The notes under the pieces were generated by a model. It worked only from the letters and a program-made list of their open reading frames with translations, did not search any database and was not told where the DNA came from. DNA of 64,000 nucleotides, taken from positions 264,857 through 328,856 of the forward strand of contig JAEILR010000020.1 in assembly GCA_016109435.1 (NCBI GenBank), read 5' to 3'. Below are positions 25,793-34,092 of this stretch, in pieces. The DNA is from Methanomassiliicoccus sp. GTDB lineage: Archaea > Thermoplasmatota > Thermoplasmata > Methanomassiliicoccales > Methanomassiliicoccaceae. The position numbers and the translations under genes are program-made. The first letter of the stretch is position 1, and each line of letters opens with the position of its first letter.

Positions 25793-26766
25793 TTGGGGAC
25801 CCCGAGGCTCTGGCCGAGAGCCTGGTGTCCGGCTCGTTCCACCGTCCGGAGATGGTATCGACGCTGACGGAGATGGCCGGAAGGGGGGAGACCCCGAACG
25901 AGGTCGCTGTCCTGGCCAAGGCGTTCAGGCGGGCCGCGGTGCCGGTAAGGACATCCCACTCCGTCGTCCTGGACCTTTGCGGGACGGGGGGCGCTCCGTT
26001 CCGCACCTTCAACGTCTCGTCCATCGCCTCCTTCATCGTGTCGTCACTGGGCGTCCCGGTGGCCAAGCACGGCAACCGTTCCAGCCGGGGATGCGGCAGC
26101 GCCGACCTCTTCGAATCGTTGGGCGCCAGACTGGCCCTGTCCCCCGACGAGGCAGGCACGTTCCTCGACGATCTGGGCTTCACCTTTCTCTTCGCCCCTT
26201 CCTTCCACCCGGCCATGCGCCACGCCGTCCCGGTAAGGAAGGAGATATCCACCAGGACGGTGTTCAACATGCTGGGCCCGTTGCTCAATCCGGTGGAGGC
26301 CCGCCGCCGGCAACTCATCGGGGTGTATTCCCCCCGGCTCCTGGACCTTTTCCCTCCGGTGCTGGCGGCGATGGGAGTGGAGCGGGCGCTCATCGTCCAC
26401 GGCCGGCCGGGCATGGACGAGGTCTCGGTCATCGGCACCACCACCGCGGTGCTCGCCGACGGCGAAAGCAGAGAGAGGTTTCTCATCGACCCCCGGGCCA
26501 TGGGGCTGTACCATCCAGTGTCCGATGACGTTTCCGAACTGACGCCGGCGATGTCGGCCGAGGCCGCCCGGAAGATACTGGGCGGGCAGGTGGGGGCGCG
26601 GAGGGACATGGTGGTGCTTAATGCCGCCTGTGGCCTGCTGGCCTACGGGGCGGTCAAGGACCTGGACCTGGGGGTCCGGCGGTGCGAGGCAACCATCGAC
26701 TCGGGCAAGGCGCTGGCGAGGATGAACGAGTACATCGCCAGGACCAACCGCCGCATCGTGAGCTGA
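25789..26766 (+). CDS. trpD: Anthranilate phosphoribosyltransferase
   Basis: A 325-residue enzyme that adds phosphoribosyl from PRPP to anthranilate. The PRPP-binding signatures are DLCGTGGAPFRTFNVSS and KHGNRSSRGCGSADLFESLG; the second anthranilate-site region is HAVPVRKEISTRTVFNMLGPLLNP. GTG start 25789 overlaps the trpG stop by 4 nt. Length is normal. Placed early in the operon, after trpG, which is one of the common archaeal orders. Confidence 0.96.
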   Translation: MIGDPEALAESLVSGSFHRPEMVSTLTEMAGRGETPNEVAVLAKAFRRAAVPVRTSHSVVLDLCGTGGAPFRTFNVSSIASFIVSSLGVPVAKHGNRSSRGCGSADLFESLGARLALSPDEAGTFLDDLGFTFLFAPSFHPAMRHAVPVRKEISTRTVFNMLGPLLNPVEARRRQLIGVYSPRLLDLFPPVLAAMGVERALIVHGRPGMDEVSVIGTTTAVLADGESRERFLIDPRAMGLYHPVSDDVSELTPAMSAEAARKILGGQVGARRDMVVLNAACGLLAYGAVKDLDLGVRRCEATIDSGKALARMNEYIARTNRRIVS

Positions 26767-26770
26767 TCGC

Positions 26771-27538
26771 ATGACCGATCTGCTGACGAACCTGGTTAGG
26801 AACGCGGAGCGATTGTCCGCAGCCGGACACTACGATGTAGAAGGCGCGCCCCGGCCGGGGCCCGGGCTCTCCGCGGCGCTGACCCGCCACCATGCCTTCC
26901 CCATCATCGCCGAGGTGAAGCTGGCATCTCCGTCGAAAGGAAAGCTCACGGCCCATCGGCCGGATGCGCTCATCGATAGCTACGTTGAGAGCGGAGCGGC
27001 GGGGCTTTCGGTGCTCACTGAACCGGAGCGGTTCCTGGGCTCACTGGAGACCCTGAGGACGGCCACGGGCCGGGGGACGGCGGTGCTGATGAAGGACTTC
27101 GTGGTGTCGGAGCGACAGGTCGAGGCGGCGGCCGCGCTGGGCGCCGGGACGGTTCTGCTCATACAGGAGGTGTTCGACATCGTTCCTCGGTCCAGGCGGG
27201 ACGAGCTGATCGGCAGGGCCCGCGAACTGGGACTGGAAGTGCTGCTGGAAGCGGGGAGCGAGAGCGCCCTGGGGGCCGCGGCGGACAGCGGCGCGGACCT
27301 CCTGGGGATCAACCAGAGGGACCTCCGGACGTTCAGCGTGGACCGGGGGAAGGGAGCGCGCTTGCTTCCCGCGGCCCTCGCCTCCGGGCGCCCGGTTGTG
27401 GTCATGAGCGGGATCGAGGGGCGGGCGGCGGTGGAGGAGGTCCGTGACCTGGGGGGTAGCGGGGTGCTCGTCGGCAGCAGCCTGGTAGCCTCCAAGGACC
27501 CCGCGGCCGCCCTTCGTATGCTGGAGGTGCCCCGATGA
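26771..27538 (+). CDS. trpC: Indole-3-glycerol phosphate synthase
   Basis: A 255-residue TIM-barrel enzyme that decarboxylates and cyclises CdRP to indole-glycerol phosphate. The first strand and catalytic Lys are in IIAEVKLASPSKGKL; the second catalytic Lys lies in AVLMKDFVVSERQ; GINQRDLRTFSVD and VVMSGIEGR complete the barrel with the phosphate site. Not fused to TrpF. Starts 4 nt after trpD and overlaps trpF by 4 nt. Confidence 0.96.
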   Translation: MTDLLTNLVRNAERLSAAGHYDVEGAPRPGPGLSAALTRHHAFPIIAEVKLASPSKGKLTAHRPDALIDSYVESGAAGLSVLTEPERFLGSLETLRTATGRGTAVLMKDFVVSERQVEAAAALGAGTVLLIQEVFDIVPRSRRDELIGRARELGLEVLLEAGSESALGAAADSGADLLGINQRDLRTFSVDRGKGARLLPAALASGRPVVVMSGIEGRAAVEEVRDLGGSGVLVGSSLVASKDPAAALRMLEVPR

Positions 27539-28152
27539 CCGAGATCAAGATATGCGGGCTGATGCGCAGAGCGGACGTCCTCGCGGCCAAGGAGGCGGAC
27601 CATCTGGGCTTCGTGGTGGCCACGGGGACCAGGCGCTCCCTGGACCTGCCTAGGGCCAAGGACCTCATGTCGTCGGCCGGCCGGCCCACGGTCGCGGTCA
27701 CCACCGCCACCGATCCAGCCGTGGTCATAAGACTGGTTAACGGTCTGCGCCCGGACGCGGTGCAGCTGAGCGGGCCGGTGGGGCGGGAGTCGTTCCTCAG
27801 GGTCTGCTCGGAGGCCGGCTGCGACGTATGGGCGGTCGTCCATATCGGGCGGGGGATACCGCCGCTGGACCATGAGATGCTGTCCCTCGCCGATCGGGTC
27901 GTTCTCGACACCGCCTCCCCCCAAGGGGGCGGGACGGGAGAGAGGCACGATCTGGATATAAGTGCCGGGCTGGTCCGCGAGCTGGGGCCCCGGACCGGCC
28001 TGGCCGGCGGTCTGACGCCGGAGAACGTCGCCGCGGCTGTGGCCAAAGTACGCCCGTACATGGTGGACGTGTCCAGCGGAGTAGAGACCGACGGAACGAA
28101 GGACGCCGGGAAGATGGCCCGGTTCATTGATGAGGTGAGAGCATGCCGTTGA
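27535..28152 (+). CDS. trpF: Phosphoribosylanthranilate isomerase
   Basis: A 205-residue TIM-barrel isomerase (Amadori rearrangement of PRA to CdRP). The catalytic Cys is in [16 protein letters not shown] and the catalytic Asp is in [12 protein letters not shown]; the phosphate site is [14 protein letters not shown] and [14 protein letters not shown]. Start overlaps the trpC stop; its 3' end overlaps trpB by 10 nt. Length is normal. Confidence 0.95.
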   Translation: MTEIKICGLMRRADVLAAKEADHLGFVVATGTRRSLDLPRAKDLMSSAGRPTVAVTTATDPAVVIRLVNGLRPDAVQLSGPVGRESFLRVCSEAGCDVWAVVHIGRGIPPLDHEMLSLADRVVLDTASPQGGGTGERHDLDISAGLVRELGPRTGLAGGLTPENVAAAVAKVRPYMVDVSSGVETDGTKDAGKMARFIDEVRACR

Positions 28153-29327
28153 AGGACAAGACGCGCTTCGGGCAGTATGGGGGGCAGTACGTCCCCGAGA
28201 TCCTGATGCCCGCGCTGCAGGAGCTGGAGAAGGAATATGACAAGGCGAGGAGGGATAGCTCGTTCCGGCGGGAGCTGGGCGAGTACATGCGCAACTACGG
28301 GGGCCGGCCGACGCCGCTGTACTTCGCCCGGAGGCTGACCGAGAGGTGCGGCGGAGCGAAGATCTACCTCAAGCGCGAGGACCTCTGCCACGGGGGCGCC
28401 CACAAGTTCAACAACGTGATGGGGCAGGCCCTGCTGTGCAGGCGGATGGGCAAGACCAGGGTGATCGCCGAGACCGGGGCGGGGCAGCACGGCACCGCCA
28501 CGGCCATGGCCGCCGCGGTCCTCGGCTTGAAGGCGGAGATCTACATGGGGCGCGAGGACATCACCCGCCAGGAGATGAACGTGTTCCGCATGAAGCTCAT
28601 GGGGGCTACGGTGCACGCGGTGGACTCCGGGTCCCGAACCCTCAAGGACGCCCTGAACGAGGCGTTCCGGGACTGGGCGGCCAGCGTCCAAGACACCTAT
28701 TACATGCTGGGAACGGCCGCCGGCCCGCATCCCTACCCTGCCATGGTCCGGGACTTCCAGAGCGTCATCGGCCGGGAGGCCCGGAGGCAGCTGCTGAGGC
28801 AGGAGGGAAAACTTCCCGACCTGCTGGTGGCATGCGTCGGCGGCGGGTCCAACGCCATCGGGACCTTCCACCCGTTCCTCAAGGACCCTGGGGTGGCCTT
28901 TCTGGGGGCGGAGGCCGCCGGCGAGGGGATATCAACGGGCCGCCACTCGGCGTCCATCACCGGCGGCAGCGTGGGCGTGCTCCACGGATGCAAGTCCTAC
29001 CTCCTGCAGGACAGTGACGGAATGATCAGGGAAACGCATTCCGTGGCCGCCGGGCTCGACTACCCGGGCGTTGGACCGGAGCATTCCCTGCTGAAGGACA
29101 TCGGTCGGGCCGAGTACGTCGGGGTGACCGACGAGGAGGCTCTGCACGCCTTCCGCACGTTGAGCGAGGTGGAGGGCATCATCCCCGCTCTGGAATCGTC
29201 ACATGCCATCGCCGCGGGGATGCACCGCGCCGGTCAGATGGACCGCGGCCAGGTCATCGTGATCACAGTCTCCGGCCGGGGGGACAAGGACCTGGAAACG
29301 GTCATCGACCTCATGGGGGTGCGGTGA
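28143..29327 (+). CDS. trpB: Tryptophan synthase beta subunit
   Basis: A 394-residue PLP enzyme joining indole and serine. It is of the TrpB1 type expected to pair with TrpA: N-terminus [21 protein letters not shown] Lys in [25 protein letters not shown], and the phosphate-binding [10 protein letters not shown]. Most family members have HKIN or HKLN; here HKFN is a conservative change. Starts inside the trpF coding region (10-nt overlap) and runs into trpA. Confidence 0.97.
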   Translation: MPLKDKTRFGQYGGQYVPEILMPALQELEKEYDKARRDSSFRRELGEYMRNYGGRPTPLYFARRLTERCGGAKIYLKREDLCHGGAHKFNNVMGQALLCRRMGKTRVIAETGAGQHGTATAMAAAVLGLKAEIYMGREDITRQEMNVFRMKLMGATVHAVDSGSRTLKDALNEAFRDWAASVQDTYYMLGTAAGPHPYPAMVRDFQSVIGREARRQLLRQEGKLPDLLVACVGGGSNAIGTFHPFLKDPGVAFLGAEAAGEGISTGRHSASITGGSVGVLHGCKSYLLQDSDGMIRETHSVAAGLDYPGVGPEHSLLKDIGRAEYVGVTDEEALHAFRTLSEVEGIIPALESSHAIAAGMHRAGQMDRGQVIVITVSGRGDKDLETVIDLMGVR

Positions 29328-30094
29328 TGTCCCGCCTACAGGAGGCTCTTAGCGAGGGGAGGGGGCTGGTCTGCTACCTCACTGCCGGTTACCCATCCCC
29401 GGAGCTGTCGGTCGAGCATGCCCTGGCCTGCGTGGAGGGAGGCGCGGACGTCCTGGAGATCGGTGTCCCGTTCTCCGACCCGGTGGCCGACGGAAAGGTC
29501 ATCCAGTACACATCCGGCAAGGCGCTGGAGGGCGGGATGACGCCCCTGAAGGTCTTTGACCTGGTGAGGGAACTGAGGCGGCGGACCTCCACCCCCATCG
29601 TTCTCATGGGCTATTACAATCCGATATTCCAGATCGGAGAGGAGAGATACGCCGCATTGTCAGCACGGGCCGGCGTGGACGGCCTGATCGTTCCCGACCT
29701 ACCGCTGGAGGAGTCCTTCCCTCTGATGGAACAGTGCCGCGCCAGCGGACTGGACCTGGTCCAGCTGGTCGGGCCGACGACCTCTGTCCCCAGGATGAGG
29801 AGCATCGCCGCCTCCAGCTCCGGCTTCCTGTATGTCGTCAGTTCCTTAGGCACCACCGGTGCAAGGGGAGCGCTGGCGGAAGGCGCAGCGGACGGGGTGA
29901 GGAGAGCGAAGGCCAGCGCGGGCGGTCTGCCGGTGGGGGTCGGCTTCGGCGTCTCACAGGCGGAGCAGGCCGAGACCCTATACCGGGCAGGGGCGGACGC
30001 GGTCATCGTCGGCAGCGCCATCCTGCAGGAGATCATCGATGGGGCGGAACCCCCGGACACCCGGAGGTTCGTGGCCGGCCTGAAAGGGTCTTGA
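29327..30094 (+). CDS. trpA: Tryptophan synthase alpha subunit
   Basis: A 255-residue TIM-barrel lyase that splits indole-glycerol phosphate to indole. The catalytic Glu and Asp are in LEIGVPFSDPVADGKVIQ, with VLMGYYNPIFQIG and GLIVPDLPLEES on the active-site loops and GFGVSQAEQAETL at the phosphate site. ATG 29327 directly follows the trpB stop; an in-frame GTG at 29324 overlaps that stop and is an equal alternative. Last gene of the complete trpEGDCFBA operon, followed by a 9-bp-stem hairpin. Confidence 0.97.
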   Translation: MSRLQEALSEGRGLVCYLTAGYPSPELSVEHALACVEGGADVLEIGVPFSDPVADGKVIQYTSGKALEGGMTPLKVFDLVRELRRRTSTPIVLMGYYNPIFQIGEERYAALSARAGVDGLIVPDLPLEESFPLMEQCRASGLDLVQLVGPTTSVPRMRSIAASSSGFLYVVSSLGTTGARGALAEGAADGVRRAKASAGGLPVGVGFGVSQAEQAETLYRAGADAVIVGSAILQEIIDGAEPPDTRRFVAGLKGS

Positions 30095-30116
30095 CGGCAG
30101 GCTCTCCTCCCTCATG

Positions 30117-30145
30117 ACATGTGGCTGGTGGACCCCGCCACATGT
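30117..30145 (+). terminator. Hairpin after the trp operon
   Basis: ACATGTGGC (30117-30125) pairs perfectly with GCCACATGT (30137-30145) around an 11-nt loop, starting 22 nt after the trpA stop. There is no T-run downstream, so it is not a typical archaeal oligo-T terminator; it may stabilise the 3' end or be an operator for the following cobalt-transport promoter, 25-30 bp away. Confidence 0.35.
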
Positions 30146-30196
30146 TCCGAACCATTCAATGTAAAGGGATTTATACGATAGGTTCGATGCCGTAAT

Positions 30197-30213
30197 ACGA
30201 ATTTACAATTCGT
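30197..30213 (+). promoter_or_regulatory. Palindromic operator candidate before cbiM
   Basis: ACGAATT-TAC-AATTCGT is a perfect 17-bp inverted repeat. It lies about 24 bp downstream of the TATA-like ATTTATAC (30169-30176), so it would cover the transcription start of the metal-transport operon. This is a classic repressor position, and a Co/Ni-responsive or cobalamin-linked regulator is plausible. It differs from the TTGGATG repeat. Confidence 0.55.
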
Positions 30214-30228
30214 GACAAGGGGATTTGT

Positions 30229-30882
30229 ATGCATATTGCGGACGGAGTAATGGCCCCGGAGGTCTGGATCACCGGGTGGGTGATCGCCCTGATCGGGCTG
30301 GGGATCATGTTCTGGAAGTTGGGGAGAAAGCTCGATGAGCGCACCATGCCGATGATGGCCATCCTGGCTGCGGGAATATTCGTGGCCCAGATGCTGAACT
30401 TTCCCATCGGCGGAGGGACCACCGGTCATCTCATCGGAGCCGCGCTGGCGACGATCCTGCTGGGGCCGTACGCGGCCATGCTCATCATAACGGCGATATT
30501 GACCATCCAGTGCCTGGTGTTCGGCGACGGTGGGGTGACCGCGCTGGGGCTCAACATCCTCAACATGGCCATAATCGCCCCCCTGGTGACCTATGGTGTG
30601 ATGCTCGCCTTTGGCGAGAACAGGAAGGTCGTCAGCACCCCGGTGGCGGCGTGGACCTCGGTCTTCGTGGCATCTACGGTCTGCGCGGCCCAGCTTGCCC
30701 TGAGCTACTCCCTGACCGGAGGGGCATACGGCATACCTGGTACCCTGGCGTTCCCGGCGATGATGGGCTATCACGCAGTGATCGGTATCGGGGAGGCGGC
30801 GGTGACCACCGGAGTGGTGCTGTTCCTGGCCAAGGTGTCCCCGGAGATGCTGAAACTTAACTCCAAGGCCACGGGGGCGTGA
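30229..30882 (+). CDS. cbiM: Cobalt (or nickel) ECF transporter substrate-binding subunit
   Basis: A 217-residue membrane S-component. The invariant N-terminus MHIADGVMAP corresponds to the CbiM/NikM MHIPDG motif, whose His2 and amino terminus ligate the metal. Six or seven helices follow, including the conserved NFPIGGGTTGHLIGA loop with a further His. Cobalt is the likelier substrate because a CbiN-type partner and a corrin operon follow, but nickel for F430 cannot be ruled out. AAGGGGAT precedes the ATG; a perfect palindrome sits at the promoter. Confidence 0.93.
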   Translation: MHIADGVMAPEVWITGWVIALIGLGIMFWKLGRKLDERTMPMMAILAAGIFVAQMLNFPIGGGTTGHLIGAALATILLGPYAAMLIITAILTIQCLVFGDGGVTALGLNILNMAIIAPLVTYGVMLAFGENRKVVSTPVAAWTSVFVASTVCAAQLALSYSLTGGAYGIPGTLAFPAMMGYHAVIGIGEAAVTTGVVLFLAKVSPEMLKLNSKATGA

Positions 30883-31163
30883 GCATGGAACGCAAGTACG
30901 TCGTGGCCAGTATAGCCATCCTGCTGGCGTTCTCCGTCGGCCTGGTCGGGTTCTTCCTCGTTTCCGAAGGCATACCTGATGGGCTGGACAAGACGCTGGA
31001 AGAGCATGGCACCGGGGAGGAGAGCGATCCCATCTATACGGCTCCGCTCGACTACGGTTCCAGCTATTTCTCATCCCTCATCATGGGGATCGTTGGCTTC
31101 CTCATCACCCTCCTGGCGGTTTACGGCATTGTCCGCCTGAGGAAGTCCATGAGGTCGGCCTGA
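30879..31163 (+). CDS. cbiN: PDGLE-domain/CbiN-like transporter subunit
   Basis: A 94-residue protein with two membrane helices (residues 8-27 and 65-87) and an outer loop containing SEGIPDGLDKTLEEHG, the PDGLE motif of the small N-component that works with CbiM. The loop is shorter on positively charged residues than in bacterial CbiN but keeps the layout. It starts inside the cbiM stop region with an overlapping GTG/ATG context (30879), so the two are translationally coupled. Confidence 0.85.
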   Translation: MSMERKYVVASIAILLAFSVGLVGFFLVSEGIPDGLDKTLEEHGTGEESDPIYTAPLDYGSSYFSSLIMGIVGFLITLLAVYGIVRLRKSMRSA

Positions 31164-31250
31164 GAGGACCGGGCGAAGGGTTCAATAAACACCTTACCAT
31201 CTCTTTTCATTACCCCGGCGCAGTGCCGGCATCGCATCTGGAGAATCACC

Positions 31251-31985
31251 GTGGAGACCATTGAGATCGACCAGTTCAGCAGGTCCAGCACCCTCTACGG
31301 TTTCGACCCTCGGGTGAAGTTCGCCGCCACCATCGCCCTCGTGGTGGCCCTCTCGTTCATGAGGGATGTGACGGCCCTGATAATTGCCCTGGCCTTCGTT
31401 CTGGGCATGCTCGCCGTCTCCCGGATACCGGTCAGGCACTTTGCCAGGGTGTTCTCCCTGTCCCTGCCGTTCATCGCGGTGGCCTCCGCCGCCTTGTTCC
31501 TGACATCGGGCCCCCAGCCGGCCGTGGCCATGGCATTGAGGATATCCGCTTCGGTGATGGCCCTTCTGCTCCTGGTCACCACCACACCGTTCTTCGACAT
31601 GCTCAGGGCCCTGAGGTGGTTCCGCGTGCCCTACATGTTCTGCTCCCTGCTACTGTTCACCTATCGCTACATATTCGTCATACTGGAGGAGCTGGAGCAG
31701 ATGAACATGGCCCGGAGGTCCAGGGGCTTCTCCCTGAAGGGGAACCTGTTCTCCAAGGACATCTTCCGTACCATCTCCTTCACCGCAGGCATGGTCCTGG
31801 TCCGCTCCTACGAGCGTTCCAAGAGGATCTACGACGGGCTCCTGGCGCGTGGTTTCAGGGGAGAGATACACACCCTGAGACCTCCCCGGGCCCGGCCGAG
31901 GGACCTGCTGTTCCTCTCGACCTTCGCCGTCACCATCTTGGTGATCTCATCCATACAACTGGGGTTGATACATTGGACGCTCTAA
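31251..31985 (+). CDS. cbiQ: ECF transporter transmembrane T-component
   Basis: A 244-residue membrane protein linking CbiM/N to the ATPase. It has the early motif STLYGFDPRVKFAATI, the coupling helices containing ARRSRGFS and LARGFRGEI (the Ala-Arg-Gly motif pair of T-components), and five to six helices. Start GTG 31251 has GGAG 8 nt upstream. A TTCAATAAAC element lies in the 87-bp gap after cbiN and could be a secondary promoter. Its stop overlaps the TTG start of cbiO by 13 nt. Confidence 0.92.
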   Translation: METIEIDQFSRSSTLYGFDPRVKFAATIALVVALSFMRDVTALIIALAFVLGMLAVSRIPVRHFARVFSLSLPFIAVASAALFLTSGPQPAVAMALRISASVMALLLLVTTTPFFDMLRALRWFRVPYMFCSLLLFTYRYIFVILEELEQMNMARRSRGFSLKGNLFSKDIFRTISFTAGMVLVRSYERSKRIYDGLLARGFRGEIHTLRPPRARPRDLLFLSTFAVTILVISSIQLGLIHWTL

Positions 31986-32794
31986 GGCTCAAAGGCGTGG
32001 GCTACGCCTATTCGGACGGAACCAAGGCGCTGGACCGCGTCGACCTGACGATTGGAAGCGGCGAGCGAGTGTCGCTGGTCGGCCCGAACGGCGCGGGGAA
32101 GAGTACCTTGCTGCACATCCTCGATTCCCTCTACATTCCGACCGAGGGCGAGCTGGAGGTCGCCGGTATCCAAGTGAACAAGAAAACCGCGCCGCAGGCC
32201 ACCATGCGCGCTGGCCTGCTCTTCCAGGACCCCGACGACCAGATCTTCATGCCCCGGGTGTGGGACGACGTGGCCTTCGGGCCGATCAACATGCAACTGG
32301 ATGAGCAGGAGGTCCGCCGGCGGGTGGACAGGAGCCTGGCGCTGGCCGGGGTCTCGGAGTACGCCGAGCGGGTGCCTCACCACCTGAGCTTCGGGGAGAA
32401 GAAGAGGGTGGCCATCGCCGGCCTGCTGGCCATGGACCCGGAGATATACCTGCTGGATGAACCGACCGCCAACCTGGACCCGGCCAGTCGGAGGGCCCTG
32501 GTGAACGTCCTCCGATCACTGGACAAGAGCATCGTTCTGGCCACCCACGATCTCACCGTGGCGTTCGAGCTGACCACTCGGGTCATCGTGCTCAAGCGCA
32601 CCGTGCTCTACGACGGCGACTTCCGCGGGCTGATGGCCAGGCCGGACATCCTGGCGGAGGCGAACCTGGAGCTGCCGTCCATCCCCCGGCTGATGGCCGA
32701 GTGGAAGGCCCGTAGCGGGCTGGACTTCGAGGTGCCGACCACCATGGATGAGGCCCTCGATCTCCTGGACCGGGAGTTCGATCGCCGGGGATGA
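31973..32794 (+). CDS. cbiO: ECF transporter ATP-binding protein
   Basis: A 273-residue ATPase energising Co/Ni uptake. Walker A GPNGAGKSTLL, Q-loop LFQDPDDQIF (the typical ECF form), signature LSFGEKKRVAIAGLL, Walker B YLLDEPTANLDP and switch His in LATHDL. I start it at TTG 31973 inside the cbiQ 3' end with GGGGTTGA upstream; the longer frame upstream is antisense-like shadow of cbiQ. The C-terminal 70 residues are a regulatory extension. Last gene of the cbiMNQO unit, before a 164-bp gap leading to cbiT. Confidence 0.93.
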   Translation: MDALRLKGVGYAYSDGTKALDRVDLTIGSGERVSLVGPNGAGKSTLLHILDSLYIPTEGELEVAGIQVNKKTAPQATMRAGLLFQDPDDQIFMPRVWDDVAFGPINMQLDEQEVRRRVDRSLALAGVSEYAERVPHHLSFGEKKRVAIAGLLAMDPEIYLLDEPTANLDPASRRALVNVLRSLDKSIVLATHDLTVAFELTTRVIVLKRTVLYDGDFRGLMARPDILAEANLELPSIPRLMAEWKARSGLDFEVPTTMDEALDLLDREFDRRG

Positions 32795-32889
32795 GCTTTC
32801 GGGGCGAGGTCCAGAGGGAGGTCGGAGCGGCCGACGGATGGGCAAAGGGGATCAGTCTCCCGGACCGCGTCTGGGCCTTTGAGATCTAG
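32791..32889 (+). CDS. Possible 32-residue ORF coupled to cbiO
   Basis: An ATG overlapping the cbiO stop (ATGA) opens a 32-codon frame (MSFRGEVQREVGAADGWAK, ending DRVWAFEI) closed by TAG. Codon choice is neutral. It sits in an otherwise empty 164-bp gap. No family recognised; reported because the exact ATGA coupling repeats the arrangement used throughout these operons. Confidence 0.25.
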   Translation: MSFRGEVQREVGAADGWAKGISLPDRVWAFEI

Positions 32890-32938
32890 CCTCCAAATGA
32901 GGGTTGCAGTTGGATGCTATTTCCATTTAAAATAGTAG

Positions 32939-32955
32939 TTGGATGATTCATCCAA
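32939..32955 (+). promoter_or_regulatory. Tetrapyrrole repeat, copy 2 (before cbiT)
   Basis: TTGGATG-ATT-CATCCAA, a perfect 17-bp inverted repeat that ends 3 bp before the cbiT ATG. The TATA-like TTTAAAAT is at 32926-32933, so the repeat fills the space between TATA and transcription start. An isolated half-site, TTGGATG, lies at 32910-32916. Copies 1 and 3 are at 19103 and 46631. Confidence 0.75.
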
Positions 32956-32958
32956 TTG

Positions 32959-33483
32959 ATGAGATTCAAGGGCGGGCCGACCCAGGACGAGGTCATGGCC
33001 GTATCGGTTCACAAGCTTGGCATCAAGAGGGGAGATGTGGTCGCTGACATCGGCTGCGGCACCGGTAAGGTGGCCATGGCGATGGGGGAGACCGCTGAGA
33101 AGGTCTACGCCGTAGATATCCGGAAGGAGGCTGTGGAGACCTGCCTGGTGAACCTAAAGACCTGGGGACGGACGAACATCGAGGTCCGCCAGCAGGACGG
33201 CCTGGAGTTCCTGGAACAGTGCGACCGTTTGAACGGGGCGTTCGTAGGCGGGACCAAACATCTACCGGAGATGCTGGCCCTCCTTAAGGACCGGGTCAGG
33301 GGCCGGATCGTGGTCAACACCGTCTTGTTGAGGTCCATGAACCAGGCGGTAGAGGGCATGATCAAGCTGGACATGTTCAAGGAGGCGGTCCAGGTGCAGG
33401 TGGGCCGCTCTCATGGGATCGCCGGGAGCATAATGTTCCGGCCTATCGACCCGGTGTTCATTATCGTCGGGGAGGTCCTCTGA
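32959..33483 (+). CDS. cbiT: Cobalt-precorrin-6B C15-methyltransferase (decarboxylating)
   Basis: A 174-residue SAM methyltransferase adding the C15 methyl and removing the C12 acetate carboxyl of the corrin. The SAM loop is VVADIGCGTGKVAMAMGE, followed by YAVDIRKEAVETC and QQDGLEFLE. N-terminal GGPTQDEVMAV is the family motif. ATG 32959 is probably the 5' end of a leaderless mRNA given the TATA at 32926-32933. First gene of a nine-gene corrin operon directly downstream of the 17-bp repeat. Confidence 0.93.
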   Translation: MRFKGGPTQDEVMAVSVHKLGIKRGDVVADIGCGTGKVAMAMGETAEKVYAVDIRKEAVETCLVNLKTWGRTNIEVRQQDGLEFLEQCDRLNGAFVGGTKHLPEMLALLKDRVRGRIVVNTVLLRSMNQAVEGMIKLDMFKEAVQVQVGRSHGIAGSIMFRPIDPVFIIVGEVL

Positions 33484-34091
33484 TGCTGATCGGCGTCGGC
33501 CTTGGACCGGGGGATAGGGAGCTGCTCACTCTGAAGGCGGTGCGCCTCCTCCACTCGGCGGACAGGGTGTTCGTCCCCGGAAAGATGGCGCTGGAGCTGG
33601 TGAAGGAACACTGCGCCCCGATGGTGCTGGAGTTCCCCATGGTGAACGACGAGAACGTCATCCGGCAGGCACTGGAACGGAACGCCGATCTCATCGCCCC
33701 GGTGGCCATCGAAGGCACGGCCGTCCTGGGGATCCTGGGCGACCCCAACTTCTACTCCACGTTCTCCAGGCAGTGTGAGGTGCTGAAGGAGAAGTACCCG
33801 CAGGTGGAGGTCGCGGTCGAGCCGGGGATCAGCTCGATAACCGCCTTCGCCTCGCGGGCCCACATACCGGTCAACTCCGGGGTGCTGGTCACCGACGGCT
33901 CGGAGCATGAGTGCCTCGTGCTGCTGAAGGTGCGGACCCCCCGGGAAAAGATGGCCGAGCTCCGTACCTGCGGATACTCGGAGTTCCACCTCGTGGAGAG
34001 GATGTACCTGGAGAACGAGAAGGTGTACCACCAGGACGAGATGCCGGAGAGGTGCGACTACATGAGCGTCATGTTCGCCCGGAGGGCATAG
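33483..34091 (+). CDS. cbiL: Cobalt-factor II C20-methyltransferase
   Basis: A 202-residue tetrapyrrole methylase of the CbiL/CobI type. N-terminal LIGVGLGPGDRELLTLKAV is the SAM-dependent class III fold start; VAIEGTAVLGILGDPNFYSTF and EPGISSITAFASRA form the precorrin and SAM sites. Slightly short for the family but complete in motifs. It shares the last base of the cbiT stop and ends in TAG immediately before cbiF. Confidence 0.92.
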   Translation: MLIGVGLGPGDRELLTLKAVRLLHSADRVFVPGKMALELVKEHCAPMVLEFPMVNDENVIRQALERNADLIAPVAIEGTAVLGILGDPNFYSTFSRQCEVLKEKYPQVEVAVEPGISSITAFASRAHIPVNSGVLVTDGSEHECLVLLKVRTPREKMAELRTCGYSEFHLVERMYLENEKVYHQDEMPERCDYMSVMFARRA

Positions 34092-34092
34092 G

